Positions 1-8,099 of a stretch of 64,000 bases of DNA are shown here, piece by piece. The stretch is taken from contig NZ_CP049143.1 of the NCBI RefSeq assembly GCF_011044495.1, forward strand, positions 4,402,001-4,466,000. Direction: 5' to 3'. The DNA comes from Roseimicrobium sp. ORNL1. GTDB lineage: Bacteria; Verrucomicrobiota; Verrucomicrobiia; Verrucomicrobiales; Verrucomicrobiaceae. How positions within the stretch are numbered: the first letter of the stretch is position 1; each line of letters starts with the position of its first letter. The notes beneath the pieces are model-generated. The model did no database searches. It worked only from the letters and a program-made list of their open reading frames with translations, and was not told the DNA's origin. The position numbers and the translations under genes are program-made.

Positions 1-2
1 GG

Positions 3-509
3 CGTGAGATGAACCGCACTTTCCCGGCATGGACCGGCTACTTTTTTGTGAAGTCCGGCAAGCCCTGGTTCGGTCCGAAGTCGCTTTTCGAGGAAACACC
101 CGGTGTGCTGGAGGAGGCCTCGCAGGGCTACCCCTCCGTCATGAAAAATCACACCGTCTTCAGCTACGTGGATCTCGCCCCGAGCCGCTATTTCGATGGG
201 AACAAAATCACCTACCGCTCCCTCGCAGGCATGCGGAAGGATGGCACCATTGTGTTCATCGTTTCCGGGGATGGCGGCGCCATGAATGTGACGGAGGTGG
301 CCGCGCTCGCCCAGAAGCTCAATGTCCAGCACGCCACGATGCTTGACGGCGGGCGTGCGCTGCAATATTCCCTCCGTCTGGCAGGCCAGACTCATCACTT
401 CACCGCGTTCAACACCACCATGGACTTCGATTCGCCCTCTCTCGATGCAGAGCGCTCGCCTGTGTTCCTCGTGGTCAGGCCCCGCGCGACTGCTGCCTCT
501 GCACCATGA
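3..509 (+). CDS. Phosphodiester glycosidase (NAGPA/DUF2233-like) domain protein, 5'-truncated
   Basis: The reading frame is open to the window edge, so the visible 166 residues from the ATG at 9 are probably the C-terminal part of a longer protein. The block DGGAMNVTEVAALAQ followed by ATMLDGGRALQYSL matches the C-terminal signature of the phosphodiester glycosidase family (related to N-acetylglucosamine-1-phosphodiester alpha-N-acetylglucosaminidase), where an 'N..E.A.....' helix precedes an LDGG loop. The family removes sugar caps or takes part in exopolysaccharide metabolism; the substrate here cannot be told. Its TGA overlaps the ATG of rnhB (ATGA), which indicates translational coupling. 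Confidence 0.7.
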   Translation, partial: REMNRTFPAWTGYFFVKSGKPWFGPKSLFEETPGVLEEASQGYPSVMKNHTVFSYVDLAPSRYFDGNKITYRSLAGMRKDGTIVFIVSGDGGAMNVTEVAALAQKLNVQHATMLDGGRALQYSLRLAGQTHHFTAFNTTMDFDSPSLDAERSPVFLVVRPRATAASAP

Positions 510-1228
510 AACTCGAAGTGCAAAGTGCAGGCGAAGGCCCTGTGAAAGTGGATGTGGTGGTGAAGAAATCCCGTCCGCTGCCCACGCGCCCGGGTAAAAA
601 GCCAACCCTCGCCTATGAACGCTCCTGGATGGAACGTGGCCATGCCCTGGTAGCCGGTGTGGATGAGGCTGGACGTGGACCGCTCGCCGGACCAGTCAGT
701 GTCGCCGCAGTGATCCTGCCGGAGAGGTTCAAGCACAAGAAGCTGAATGACTCCAAGCAACTCAATCACGAGACCCGCGAAGTCATTTACGAGGAACTTA
801 TGCAGTGCACTGGACTAGTGTGGTGCCACGTGCTCATCGAGGTGGAGGAGATTGACCGCATCAACATTCTGCAAGCCACGCATCTCGGCATGCGCCGTGC
901 GACACAGGGTCTCTCCACACAGCCGCACGCGGTGCTCATCGATGGCTCACCCGTGCCGAACTTCCCCTACCCCGGCCAGTCCATCGTGGAGGGAGATGCC
1001 ATCAGTCTGTCGATTGCCGCCGCGAGCATCATTGCGAAGGTGGTGCGCGATCGCCATATGATGGAGGTGGCGCAAGTCTACCCGCAGTATGGCTTCGAGC
1101 GGCACAAGGGCTATGGCACACCGGAGCACCTGAAGGCACTGCGCACGCATGGTCCTTGTCCTTTGCATCGGAAGTCCTTCGCGCCCGTGGCGCAGATGTC
1201 GCTGCCGTTGACGTTTGAAGAATCGTAA
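506..1228 (+). CDS. rnhB: Ribonuclease HII
   Basis: 240 aa. It cleaves the RNA strand of RNA/DNA hybrids and excises misincorporated ribonucleotides. The family signature GVDEAGRGPLAGPV lies at residues 51-64, giving the catalytic pair D53/E54. It is followed by NDSKQL (81-86), LIDG with D146, and EGD with D164, which complete the expected DEDD set; SIAAASIIAKVVRDRHM closes the fold. The roughly 45-residue N-terminal extension before the first motif is longer than in E. coli RnhB and is basic and proline-rich. An internal start is possible, but the ATGA overlap with the upstream gene supports 506. Confidence 0.95.
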   Translation: MKLEVQSAGEGPVKVDVVVKKSRPLPTRPGKKPTLAYERSWMERGHALVAGVDEAGRGPLAGPVSVAAVILPERFKHKKLNDSKQLNHETREVIYEELMQCTGLVWCHVLIEVEEIDRINILQATHLGMRRATQGLSTQPHAVLIDGSPVPNFPYPGQSIVEGDAISLSIAAASIIAKVVRDRHMMEVAQVYPQYGFERHKGYGTPEHLKALRTHGPCPLHRKSFAPVAQMSLPLTFEES

Positions 1229-1253
1229 CCGCGGAGAAGTAGCTGGCTGATAT

Positions 1254-1730
1254 ATGAAGGCGGCAATGCAGTCTCTTGCGACATGGCGGACTGGCCTTCG
1301 AGACTATTTCACCCGCCCCAGCCTGCGCACGCGCATGCGTCTCGCCAAGGCGGACGGCACTCGATTCGACAACGCCACGCTTGGCAACTGGGGAGAGCAT
1401 CTCGCGGCCCAATGGCTGCGCCGTCATGGGCGGAAGGTGCTCTACCGGAACTACCGCGCCGGTGGTGGTGGCGAGGTGGACATCGTGGCGCGCCACGGGA
1501 AGATGCTCACCTTTGTGGAAGTGAAAACCCGCACCTCGACGGAACGCGGACGTCCTGCGGAAGCAGTGAATAAGGCGAAGGAAAAACTCATCCTGCGCGG
1601 CATGCAGGGCTGGCTGCGCATGCTGCAGGATGCGCAGAACATCCCGAGAAGATGCGATATCGTGGAAGTGGTGCTGCGCGAAGGCGAGCGACCGGAGATT
1701 TCCATTCTGGAAGGGGCGCTGAAGGCGTAG
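1254..1730 (+). CDS. YraN/UPF0102 family endonuclease-like protein
   Basis: 158 aa. Residues about 43-90 carry the YraN pattern: GEHLAAQWLRRHG, then YRNYRAGGGGEVDIVARHG and FVEVKTR. The E-D-(E)xK arrangement (GEVDIV...VEVKTR) is the active-site layout of a PD-(D/E)XK, Holliday-junction-resolvase-like nuclease fold. YraN is very often found next to rnhB, as it is here with only a 25-base gap, so co-transcription with rnhB is likely. The N-terminal 40 residues are basic and lie outside the family core. The biochemical role of YraN is not settled. Confidence 0.9.
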   Translation: MKAAMQSLATWRTGLRDYFTRPSLRTRMRLAKADGTRFDNATLGNWGEHLAAQWLRRHGRKVLYRNYRAGGGGEVDIVARHGKMLTFVEVKTRTSTERGRPAEAVNKAKEKLILRGMQGWLRMLQDAQNIPRRCDIVEVVLREGERPEISILEGALKA

Positions 1731-2262
1731 CGGAGTACTGAGGAATGGCCGCAAAAGAACGCAGAGAACGCAAAAGTTTGGGTTGTAGGAGATGGTGCGT
1801 TGGAGGGATCGTTTGAGGGTGGTGTGCAGGGATTGATTCGTTTGTAGAGGCGGGTAGGAAAACCCGCCGGACGCTGTCCGGTCAGGAGACCCGACTTCCT
1901 GGAGTTGCTGCTTTGCGACCAAACCTACCAGCATGTGGCCCCACGCCGCCGTGTCATATCAGCCTGCGCGTCTCTGCCGCCTCTGCTTCGAAGCGCACCA
2001 CTTCACGCAGCCCAAGCCCTCCAAATCCTCTGCGTCCTTTGCCTCTCTGCCCCTTTGCGGTTAACCCGAAACGGCCTCGTAGCGCCACATCTCCCAGCGG
2101 GTCCGCCACACCCAGCACCAAACCCTTTGTGTTCTTTGCGTTCTTTTGCGGCCATTCCCTCAGTTCGCTGCCAGCTCCACGACGCCCAATTCGCGGAGAG
2201 GTTCGCGTCTCACATTGATCCGCTGTTGCGGTTCTAGCTTGCAGTTGCGCGCAGGATTCAGC
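1731..2262. repeat. Repeat-rich intergenic region between yraN and the GMC oxidoreductase
   Basis: 532 bases with no convincing gene. The two ends are inverted copies of one another: about 1739-1776 (beginning TGAGGAATGGCCGCAAAAG) and about 2125-2162 (ending TTTTGCGGCCATTCCCTCA). Between them are three adjacent hairpins at 1849-1901, and at about 2015-2068 a run of CTCTGCGTCC/TTTGCCTCTC-type 9-10-mers ending in GCGGTTAA. This 'GCAGAG/GCAAAG' theme recurs at 45.8 and 57.2 kb. The layout suggests a decayed non-autonomous repeat element or nested repeats. Confidence 0.6.
1849..1901. repeat. Three consecutive short hairpins
   Basis: GGCGGGT (1849-1855) pairs with ACCCGCC (1862-1868). CCGGAC-GCT-GTCCGG spans 1867-1881. 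CAGGA (1883-1887) pairs with TCCTG (1897-1901). All three stems sit back to back inside the repeat-rich gap. No T-tract follows, so this is not a simple terminator. Confidence 0.6.
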
Positions 2263-4059
2263 ATGCTGCGCGTCGCCATGCCCATTCTCACCGAGCGAAA
2301 AACCCAGACCCAGTATGATGCCATTGTTGTAGGTTCCGGAGCCGGAGGCGGCATGGCGGCGCTCATCCTCGCGCTCAATGGGATGAAGGTCCTGATGATG
2401 GAAGCCGGTCGCAACTACGATCCGACTACCGAGACGCCCATGTTCAACACGCCGGAGATGGCGCCGCTGCGTGGGGACAAGACGCCCGATCGCTTTTTCG
2501 GCTACTACGATGCCACGGTGAATGGCGGCTGGACCGTTCCCGGCGAGCCGTATACGAATAAGCCGGGCACCGAGGGCGACTTCTGGTGGTGGCGCGCCCG
2601 CATGCTCGGCGGTCGCACAAATCACTGGGGCCGCATCAGCCTGCGCTTCGGCCCGCGCGACTTCAGATGCGCCTCCACAGACGGCCTCGGCGTCGACTGG
2701 CCCATGACCTATGATGACATGCACCCGTGGTACGATCGGGTGGAAAAGCTCATCGGCGTGTACGGCGAGAATGACGGCATCGAGAATGCGCCGAACTCCT
2801 CCCCGGGCGTGCTCCTTCCCCCGCCCAAGCCGCGCGTAGGCGAACTGCTCGCGAAGAAAGCCGGGAAGAAGGTCGGCGTACCCATCGTGGCCGCGCACCG
2901 CGCCGTGCTTTCCCAGCCGCTCGATGGTCCACGCCTCGCGAAGGAACTCTTCCCCAACAATCCCAAGGCGCAGCAGATCATGGCAAACGACATGAGCCTG
3001 CGCGCCCCGTGCTTCTGGGCCACGAACTGCATCCGCGGCTGCTCCATTCGCGCGAATTTCCAAAGCACCACCGTGCTCATCCCACCGGCACTCGCCACGG
3101 GGAATCTGGATGTCATCACCGATGCCATGGTGCGCGAAGTCATCATCGGCAAGGATGGCAAGGCGACTGGTGTGCACTACATCGACAAGCCGACACGCCG
3201 GGACATGGTGGCGAAGGCGCGGGTGGTGATCATCGCCGGCGGCACCTGTGAAACCGCCCGCATCCTTCTGAACTCCAAGAGCAAGGACAAGGCCGGTCTC
3301 GCGAATAGCTCTGGCCAGGTGGGGAAGAACCTCATGGACAGCGTGGGCGCGAATCTCAGTGCGCACATCCCTGCCATGGAAGACCTGCCTCCTTACAACG
3401 AAGATGGCGCAGGTGGCCTCCACACGTACTCCCCCTGGTGGCTGGTGCGTGAGCATGGCAAGCTCGGATTCCCGCGCGGTTATCACATCGAGATGGGCGG
3501 AGGACGCTCCATGCCGGGCGTGAACAGCTTTGGTATCCTGGACAAGACTTCTCCCGGTGTCTACGGCAGCAAACTCAAGGAGGAAGCCCGCCGTTACTAC
3601 GGTGCCAGCTTCGGCTTCTCCGGCCGCGGCGAAATGGTACCCAACAAGGATTGCTACGCCGAGCTCGATCCGAAGGTCGTGGACCAGTGGGGCATCCCCG
3701 TCCTGCGCTTCCACTGGAAGTGGGCCGACTACGAGATCAAGCAGGCCGAGCACATGCAGAACACCTTTGCGGAACTGCTGGAGCAGATGGGTGGCAAGGC
3801 GAAGCCGCAGAGCGGTCGCGACGCCATCAAGAAGCCTGGCGAAATCATCCACGAAGTGGGTGCCGCCCGCATGGGGGACAAGGCCACCAGCAGCGTGACC
3901 AATCAATACTGCCAGACCTGGGAGGTGAAGAATCTCTTCCTCATGGACGGCGCTGTCATGCCCAGCAATCCCGACAAGAACCCCACCCTCACCATCCTCG
4001 CGCTCGCGTGGCGCAGTTGCGAGTGGATGATGGAGGAGATGAAACGCGGAACGATCTAG
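2263..4059 (+). CDS. GMC-family FAD-dependent sugar/alcohol dehydrogenase, large subunit
   Basis: 598 aa from the ATG at 2263, which has AGGA about 7 bases upstream; a second ATG at 2278 is possible. The frame is open further upstream, but that part lies inside repeat sequence. An N-terminal FAD-binding motif VVGSGAGGGMAA is followed by the GMC region GGRTNHWGR and, near the C-terminus, HEVGAARMG and NLFLMDGAVMPSNPDKNPTL, the GMC C-terminal signature. The protein has no signal peptide. The gene order with a Tat-exported subunit-3 homologue (4589-5248) matches gluconate 2-dehydrogenase-type complexes, in which the flavoprotein is co-exported with subunit 3. The electron acceptor and exact substrate are unknown; no multiheme cytochrome gene is adjacent. 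Confidence 0.88.
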   Translation: MLRVAMPILTERKTQTQYDAIVVGSGAGGGMAALILALNGMKVLMMEAGRNYDPTTETPMFNTPEMAPLRGDKTPDRFFGYYDATVNGGWTVPGEPYTNKPGTEGDFWWWRARMLGGRTNHWGRISLRFGPRDFRCASTDGLGVDWPMTYDDMHPWYDRVEKLIGVYGENDGIENAPNSSPGVLLPPPKPRVGELLAKKAGKKVGVPIVAAHRAVLSQPLDGPRLAKELFPNNPKAQQIMANDMSLRAPCFWATNCIRGCSIRANFQSTTVLIPPALATGNLDVITDAMVREVIIGKDGKATGVHYIDKPTRRDMVAKARVVIIAGGTCETARILLNSKSKDKAGLANSSGQVGKNLMDSVGANLSAHIPAMEDLPPYNEDGAGGLHTYSPWWLVREHGKLGFPRGYHIEMGGGRSMPGVNSFGILDKTSPGVYGSKLKEEARRYYGASFGFSGRGEMVPNKDCYAELDPKVVDQWGIPVLRFHWKWADYEIKQAEHMQNTFAELLEQMGGKAKPQSGRDAIKKPGEIIHEVGAARMGDKATSSVTNQYCQTWEVKNLFLMDGAVMPSNPDKNPTLTILALAWRSCEWMMEEMKRGTI

Positions 4060-4073
4060 TTCTGCTCTTTCAA

Positions 4074-4592
4074 ATGACGCGAAGCTTCAACGATTTCAGA
4101 AACCGACGCCAGCGGGAAACGCTCACCCGCGGGGTGCGCCCGCTCATCGCGTCGCCTCGTGAAGACGTGGATGGCTGGGGTCGGGTGTTCGCCATGATTG
4201 CGGTGGTGCTGTTGGTGCTGGGCATGGTTCTGCGTGTGGTGGGCGCGGTGCTGGCCTATCGAGCCACGCAAGGCATGACCTTCACAGACCTGGGAAACAC
4301 GGACGACATCTTGCAGACCCTGAATCAGGTCAGGTCGTCGGTGGCTGCGGCCACCGACTGGCTGGTCTTTGCCGGAGCATCTTCGTTCGTGGGCTTCGTC
4401 CTCGGCTGGACTGCCATCGTGAAGAAACAGTGCCGTGCGCCGTGGATTCTTCCCACCTTTGCCGCCTTGGCCCTTCTTCATCTCCCGTTTGTCCTGTTTG
4501 GTACAGTGTTTGCCGCCGTCAGCCTTTGGTATCTCTTTCTCCATCGCCACGAGTTCTCTTCTCCCAAGCCCGTCCTCTCAATTTCCCCATGA
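4074..4592 (+). CDS. Small integral membrane protein between the dehydrogenase subunits
   Basis: 172 aa, not recognised. The ATG at 4074 lies 14 bases after the GMC stop, and the TGA overlaps the next ATG (ATGA at 4589). Hydrophobic segments are visible at about residues 41-62 (VFAMIAVVLLVLGMVLRVVG), 98-118 (WLVFAGASSFVGFVLGW) and 126-160 (two helices from ILPTFAALALLH onward), so about four helices are predicted, with a basic N-terminus. Its position between two dehydrogenase subunit genes suggests a membrane anchor or quinone-side partner for that complex. This is inferred only from position: no heme-ligand pattern is evident. Confidence 0.7.
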   Translation: MTRSFNDFRNRRQRETLTRGVRPLIASPREDVDGWGRVFAMIAVVLLVLGMVLRVVGAVLAYRATQGMTFTDLGNTDDILQTLNQVRSSVAAATDWLVFAGASSFVGFVLGWTAIVKKQCRAPWILPTFAALALLHLPFVLFGTVFAAVSLWYLFLHRHEFSSPKPVLSISP

Positions 4593-5248
4593 AGCCCACT
4601 GAACCCACGAATCTCTCCCGTCGCGCTGCGCTCAAATGGCTTGCAGGGTCGGCAGCTGCTGGCGCTGCGGCGCCTGCTGTCGCGGCTCCGCACGAGACCG
4701 AGCCTGCACCCGGGGCCACGGTGGCGCGCAGCCCGCTTTATGATCCAGACTATACGAAGCAGGTCTTCCCCTGGGACAAGCAGCTCTCGCCGGATGAGTT
4801 GAAGACCATCGGTGTGCTCGCAGACATCATCCTGCCCAAGGATGAAAACGGACCCGCTGCCACCGAAGCGGGCGTGCCGGAGTTCATCAATGAATGGTGC
4901 AGCGCTCCGTATGAAGACAACCGCGACGACTGCGAAGTAGTGCGCGGTGGTTTGGGTTGGCTGAACACGGAATCCTTCCGCCGGCATCAGAAGCGCTTCG
5001 ATGAACTCGGCCATGCCGAGCGCATTGGAATCATCGATGACATCTGCGATGCCTCAAAGGCGAAGCCCGAGCACAAGGTGGGAGCCACGTTCTTCGCACT
5101 TTTCCGCCAGCTCTGCCTCGGCGGCTACTACACCCACAGCTCCACATGGAAGCACCTGGGTTACGTGGGGAATGTGAGCATCGGCGGTCCCTATCCCGGC
5201 GTGCCGCAGGCCATCATTGAGAAGCTGGGGTTGCAGGATGTGGTGTGA
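4589..5248 (+). CDS. Gluconate 2-dehydrogenase subunit 3 family protein, Tat-exported
   Basis: 219 aa. The N-terminus has a twin-arginine motif (SRRAALKWLAG, residues 9-19) followed by an Ala-rich hydrophobic stretch ending near AAPAVAAP, a typical Tat signal. The mature part contains LSPDELKTIGVLADIILPKDENGPAATEAGVPEFI, the hallmark of the gluconate 2-dehydrogenase subunit-3 family, and ends with GGYYTHSSTWKHLGYVG-type sequence found in the same family. In characterised systems the small subunit carries the export signal for the partner flavoprotein, here the GMC protein at 2263-4059. Its start overlaps the stop of the preceding membrane-protein gene. Confidence 0.88.
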   Translation: MKPTEPTNLSRRAALKWLAGSAAAGAAAPAVAAPHETEPAPGATVARSPLYDPDYTKQVFPWDKQLSPDELKTIGVLADIILPKDENGPAATEAGVPEFINEWCSAPYEDNRDDCEVVRGGLGWLNTESFRRHQKRFDELGHAERIGIIDDICDASKAKPEHKVGATFFALFRQLCLGGYYTHSSTWKHLGYVGNVSIGGPYPGVPQAIIEKLGLQDVV

Positions 5249-5300
5249 GATAGAACGTGAGTATTCAGCGACCAGTGACGCGGCAACCAGCGCACAAGGT

Positions 5301-5576
5301 ATGGGGCCCTATCGTATTCAGTTGAAGGATGGCGCGATTGCGGAGATTCACACTACCATGAAGTTGATCGGACGTCCGATCATACGTGTCGAGGAGCGAA
5401 GCAAGAGCACGTACTACTTCTACGAGCATTCGAAGCACAAGAGCCAGATCGCGTTTTGGATCGTCTCACGTGACGAAAAATTTTTTTGGTACAGTGGCGT
5501 CTCAGCAGAAACCCGGGCGATAGCAGAGTGCTTCGCAGCAGCGGGATTGTTCGAAGATGATGAACGGAATGGCTGA
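5301..5576 (+). CDS. Hypothetical protein (91 aa)
   Basis: Not recognised. From the ATG at 5301 the product is small, mixed alpha/beta and without signal or membrane segments (MGPYRIQLKDGAIAEIHTTM..., ending FEDDERNG). In-frame ATGs at 5217 and 5238 would overlap the subunit-3 gene. The start at 5301 keeps the part whose composition looks like protein, since the preceding residues (EYSATSDAATSAQG) look non-coding. It lies 52 bases after the dehydrogenase operon and may be co-transcribed by default. Confidence 0.55.
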   Translation: MGPYRIQLKDGAIAEIHTTMKLIGRPIIRVEERSKSTYYFYEHSKHKSQIAFWIVSRDEKFFWYSGVSAETRAIAECFAAAGLFEDDERNG

Positions 5577-5786
5577 CCCTTCGGGCACCATGATTGGCAT
5601 CAATAGTTTTAGCGAGGCCTTCCGGTGTGTTCGAGGATGCTTCCGCGCACCACACGGCGCTGCATGCATCGGGCGGAGTGCTGGACACGTCAGGGGTTCG
5701 GGACTTCGGCGAGTCCCGCTCCTTGAACAGTCGCTCCGTGCACACGCCGACTCGCCTTGAACTCGGCGGCATGATTTGCCCTTCAC
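5577..5786. other. Intergenic region between convergent genes, contains a hairpin
   Basis: 210 bases between convergent stops. It includes the 7-bp hairpin CGGGACT-TCGGCG-AGTCCCG at 5699-5718 without a T-tract. The short frames that run through it have no recognisable protein character. Its composition (mixed GGCG/CGCC blocks) resembles the other intergenic repeats, but no second copy was found in this window. Confidence 0.4.
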
Positions 5787-7214
5787 TTAGAAGATCATAT
5801 CCAAGCCCCAGCACACAAACAGACCCGAGACACCGATGAGCGTCTCCGTCACGGTCCAAGTGCGGAAGGTTTGCGCGACGGTGAGGCCGAGGAGATCCTT
5901 CACGATCCAGAAGCCGGCGTCATTGAGGTGTGAGAGGAAGAGGGAGCCGCAGCCCACGCATACCACGAGGAGTTCAAGGTTCACTCCCGGAGTACTGAGC
6001 GCCATGGGAGCCACCAGGCCACAGGCGGCGGTGATGGCCACGGTGGCGGAGCCGGTGGCCACGCGCACGAGGGCCGCGCAAAGCCAGCCGAAGACCATGG
6101 GAGGCAGATGTGCCGACCGGGCCATGTCTGCAATCGCATTCGCCGATCCGCTATCCTGGAGCATCTGATTGAGACCACCACCGGCCCCCACCACGAGCAA
6201 GGTCATGCCGATGGGACCAAGTGACTTCTCGCCAATCTTGAGCGCATCCGCCCGCGTGAACTTGAAGGCCCAGCCCGCGAAGAGCACGGCGAGTCCCAGG
6301 GCCAGCGTCGGGTTGCCAATCATTGCGGTGATGTTGTACACCATGTTCTGCGTCTCCGAACGAAGCTCAGGCTTCGCAGGAATGAACAACTCCGAAATGG
6401 TGTGTGCCAGAATCAACACCACGGGCAGGGCCAGCGCAGCCACGGTACGGCCCAGCGTGGGCGTGGGGTGCTGCAACGCACTGCTCGCGACGGGTGGCTC
6501 GGGTGCATCCACCTTGACGCGACTCACCGCCCAGCTTGCGAAGATCGGACCCGCGAGTGCGGCCATGGGAATGGCAGCCACCATGCCCCACAGAATGACC
6601 ATGCCGAGATTCGCCTTCAACTGCGCAATGGCCACCAGCGGTCCGGGGTGCGGAGGCATCACGCCGTGCATGATGGAGAGCACCGCGAGCAACGGCAGAG
6701 CGAGCTTCAGGAAGGGCATGCCCGTTTCCTTCGTGAGGTTCAGAAGAATGGGCACCAGCATCACCAGACCCACGGCGAACCAGGTGGTGAAACCCACCGC
6801 GAGCGCCAGCAGCATGAGACACCACTGCACACGCTTGGGTCCCATGAGATCGATAAGACCACGTGCGAGGACCGCCGCGCCTCCAGACGCAGCGAGCAAC
6901 CCGCCCAGCATGGTGCCCAATCCCAGGATGCCGGCTACACCACCCAGCGTTTTGCCCATGCCCGTTTGGAAAGCAGCCGCCACCTTGCTGGGCTCCATGC
7001 CCGAGCCAAGTCCCACCAGCAATGCCGCGAAGAACAGAGCAAGGAACGCATTCATGCGCAGCTTCGCGATGAGAAGGACGATCAGGATGATCGCACCACC
7101 CGTGAGCATGAGCAGGGCGGACGTGCTGGCCGTAGATGCAGGCGCGGTGGCAGCAGCAGGAGCCGCAGCCGCGGCGGCGGAAATGATGAGCGAGGAAAGC
7201 GGGGCAAAAGTCAC
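5787..7214 (-). CDS. GntP-family gluconate:H+ symporter-like permease
   Basis: 475 aa from a GTG at 7214. The frame also permits a TTG at 7277, but that codon lies within a palindromic repeat. The protein is almost entirely hydrophobic, with about 12-13 segments. GntP-family features include the start LTGGAIILIVLLIAKLRMNAFLALF, the glycine-rich LGGVAGILGLGTMLGGLL, HGVMPPHPGPLVA, and the C-terminal NDAGFWIVKDLLGL...TWTVTETLIG block. The family imports gluconate and related sugar acids by proton symport. Convergence with the gluconate-dehydrogenase-like operon makes a sugar-acid role plausible. A signal-like Ala-rich stretch precedes the first helix, which makes the exact start uncertain. Confidence 0.88.
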   Translation of the reverse strand: MTFAPLSSLIISAAAAAAPAAATAPASTASTSALLMLTGGAIILIVLLIAKLRMNAFLALFFAALLVGLGSGMEPSKVAAAFQTGMGKTLGGVAGILGLGTMLGGLLAASGGAAVLARGLIDLMGPKRVQWCLMLLALAVGFTTWFAVGLVMLVPILLNLTKETGMPFLKLALPLLAVLSIMHGVMPPHPGPLVAIAQLKANLGMVILWGMVAAIPMAALAGPIFASWAVSRVKVDAPEPPVASSALQHPTPTLGRTVAALALPVVLILAHTISELFIPAKPELRSETQNMVYNITAMIGNPTLALGLAVLFAGWAFKFTRADALKIGEKSLGPIGMTLLVVGAGGGLNQMLQDSGSANAIADMARSAHLPPMVFGWLCAALVRVATGSATVAITAACGLVAPMALSTPGVNLELLVVCVGCGSLFLSHLNDAGFWIVKDLLGLTVAQTFRTWTVTETLIGVSGLFVCWGLDMIF

Positions 7215-7273
7215 GCGCAGATGAAGGGCAGAAACAGGCGCGTTCGTCAACGCCGATAACGCGGGAAGTTCTT

Positions 7274-7349
7274 CCAACGTAGCCCGCGAGTCCCTTCGCG
7301 AGGTCTCCGTGAGGAATACACTCGCGAAGGGACTCGCGAGCTACGTTGG
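7274..7349. repeat. Long near-perfect palindrome (family C)
   Basis: The left arm 7274-7302 (CCAACGTAGCCCGCGAGTCC...) and right arm 7321-7349 pair over 29 bases with a single mismatch, around an 18-base loop. A shorter relative with the same CGTAGCTCGC/GCGAGCTAC ends lies at 23871-23900. It sits upstream of the GntP gene, in the divergent gap before the NTF2-like gene, so it is not a terminator for either gene in any simple way. Confidence 0.8.
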
Positions 7350-7480
7350 AGGCCGCTTCTCCGTTGTTGCCCCCATACGTCGAGGCAAAACGTATTCCAC
7401 TCGGCAATGCTCCTCATCGAGCCATCAGCCACACTTACCCACTCACCCCTCACTGCACTACTCCTTCCCTCCCCACACCC

Positions 7481-7870
7481 ATGACCAACATCGAACTCAT
7501 CCAGTCCCTCTATCGTGCCTATCGCTCGCAGGACTATGATACCTTCCGCGCGCTCTGCACTCCGGACATTGCCTGGATCCAAAGCGAGGGCTTCCCCGGT
7601 GGCGCAACGTGGGTGGGAGCGGATGCCATCATCAAGGGTGTATTCGAGGGCAACGCCGGCCGGTGGGAGGGATTCGGGTTCGACATCGAACAGTACCTCG
7701 ACGCGGGCACCAGTGTGGTCGTCACAGGCACCTATCGGGGCACGCACCGGGTGTCGGGGAAATCGTTCCATGCCGCCACCGTGCACATCTTCGATCTGCA
7801 GGATGGCCGGGCGGCGAGGTTCCGCCAGTTCACCGACACGAAGGTTATCTGCGATGCCCTTCCGGCCTGA
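7481..7870 (+). CDS. SnoaL/NTF2-like (ketosteroid-isomerase-fold) protein
   Basis: 129 aa from the ATG at 7481. The pattern IELIQSLYRAYRSQDYDTFRALCTPDIAWI at the N-terminus, then GADAIIKGVFEGNAGRWEGF and a C-terminal strand pair (VVVTGTYRGTHRVSGKSFHAATVHIFDLQDGRAARFRQFTDT), is the classic order of the SnoaL-like domain of the NTF2-like superfamily. Members are small soluble enzymes or binding proteins with no common reaction, so no substrate is assigned. The gene is divergent from the GntP permease and stands alone. Confidence 0.85.
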   Translation: MTNIELIQSLYRAYRSQDYDTFRALCTPDIAWIQSEGFPGGATWVGADAIIKGVFEGNAGRWEGFGFDIEQYLDAGTSVVVTGTYRGTHRVSGKSFHAATVHIFDLQDGRAARFRQFTDTKVICDALPA

Positions 7871-8099
7871 ATTTGGCGGGTGAAGGCCGTTTTCAGGTGG
7901 TCAGGGGAAGGCGCTGTTCACCACAAACGGCCTTCAGCAGCAAGGGATTTTCACAACCCGGGAAAAAATTTTCTAGAAAAAGACCTGAGCCCCTGTGTGG
8001 CGCGATTGTCAATATGAACGGGTGAGGTCCCATGTGCTTGCACATCGGATCCCACCAAAACCCACAGGCTGTGCTTGAACCCCCAACCTTACCACTGCC

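Noticed and set aside
1954-3906. 650-aa open frame on the minus strand opposite the GMC gene
   Set aside because: Antisense shadow; the GMC frame has FAD and C-terminal family motifs, and this frame has none.
5557-5760. 67-aa frame after the small hypothetical gene
   Set aside because: Crosses a hairpin and a repeat-like region, with no protein character.
6169-7224. 351-aa open frame opposite the GntP permease
   Set aside because: Antisense of a membrane protein gene; the composition is Pro/Arg/Met-rich and not protein-like.
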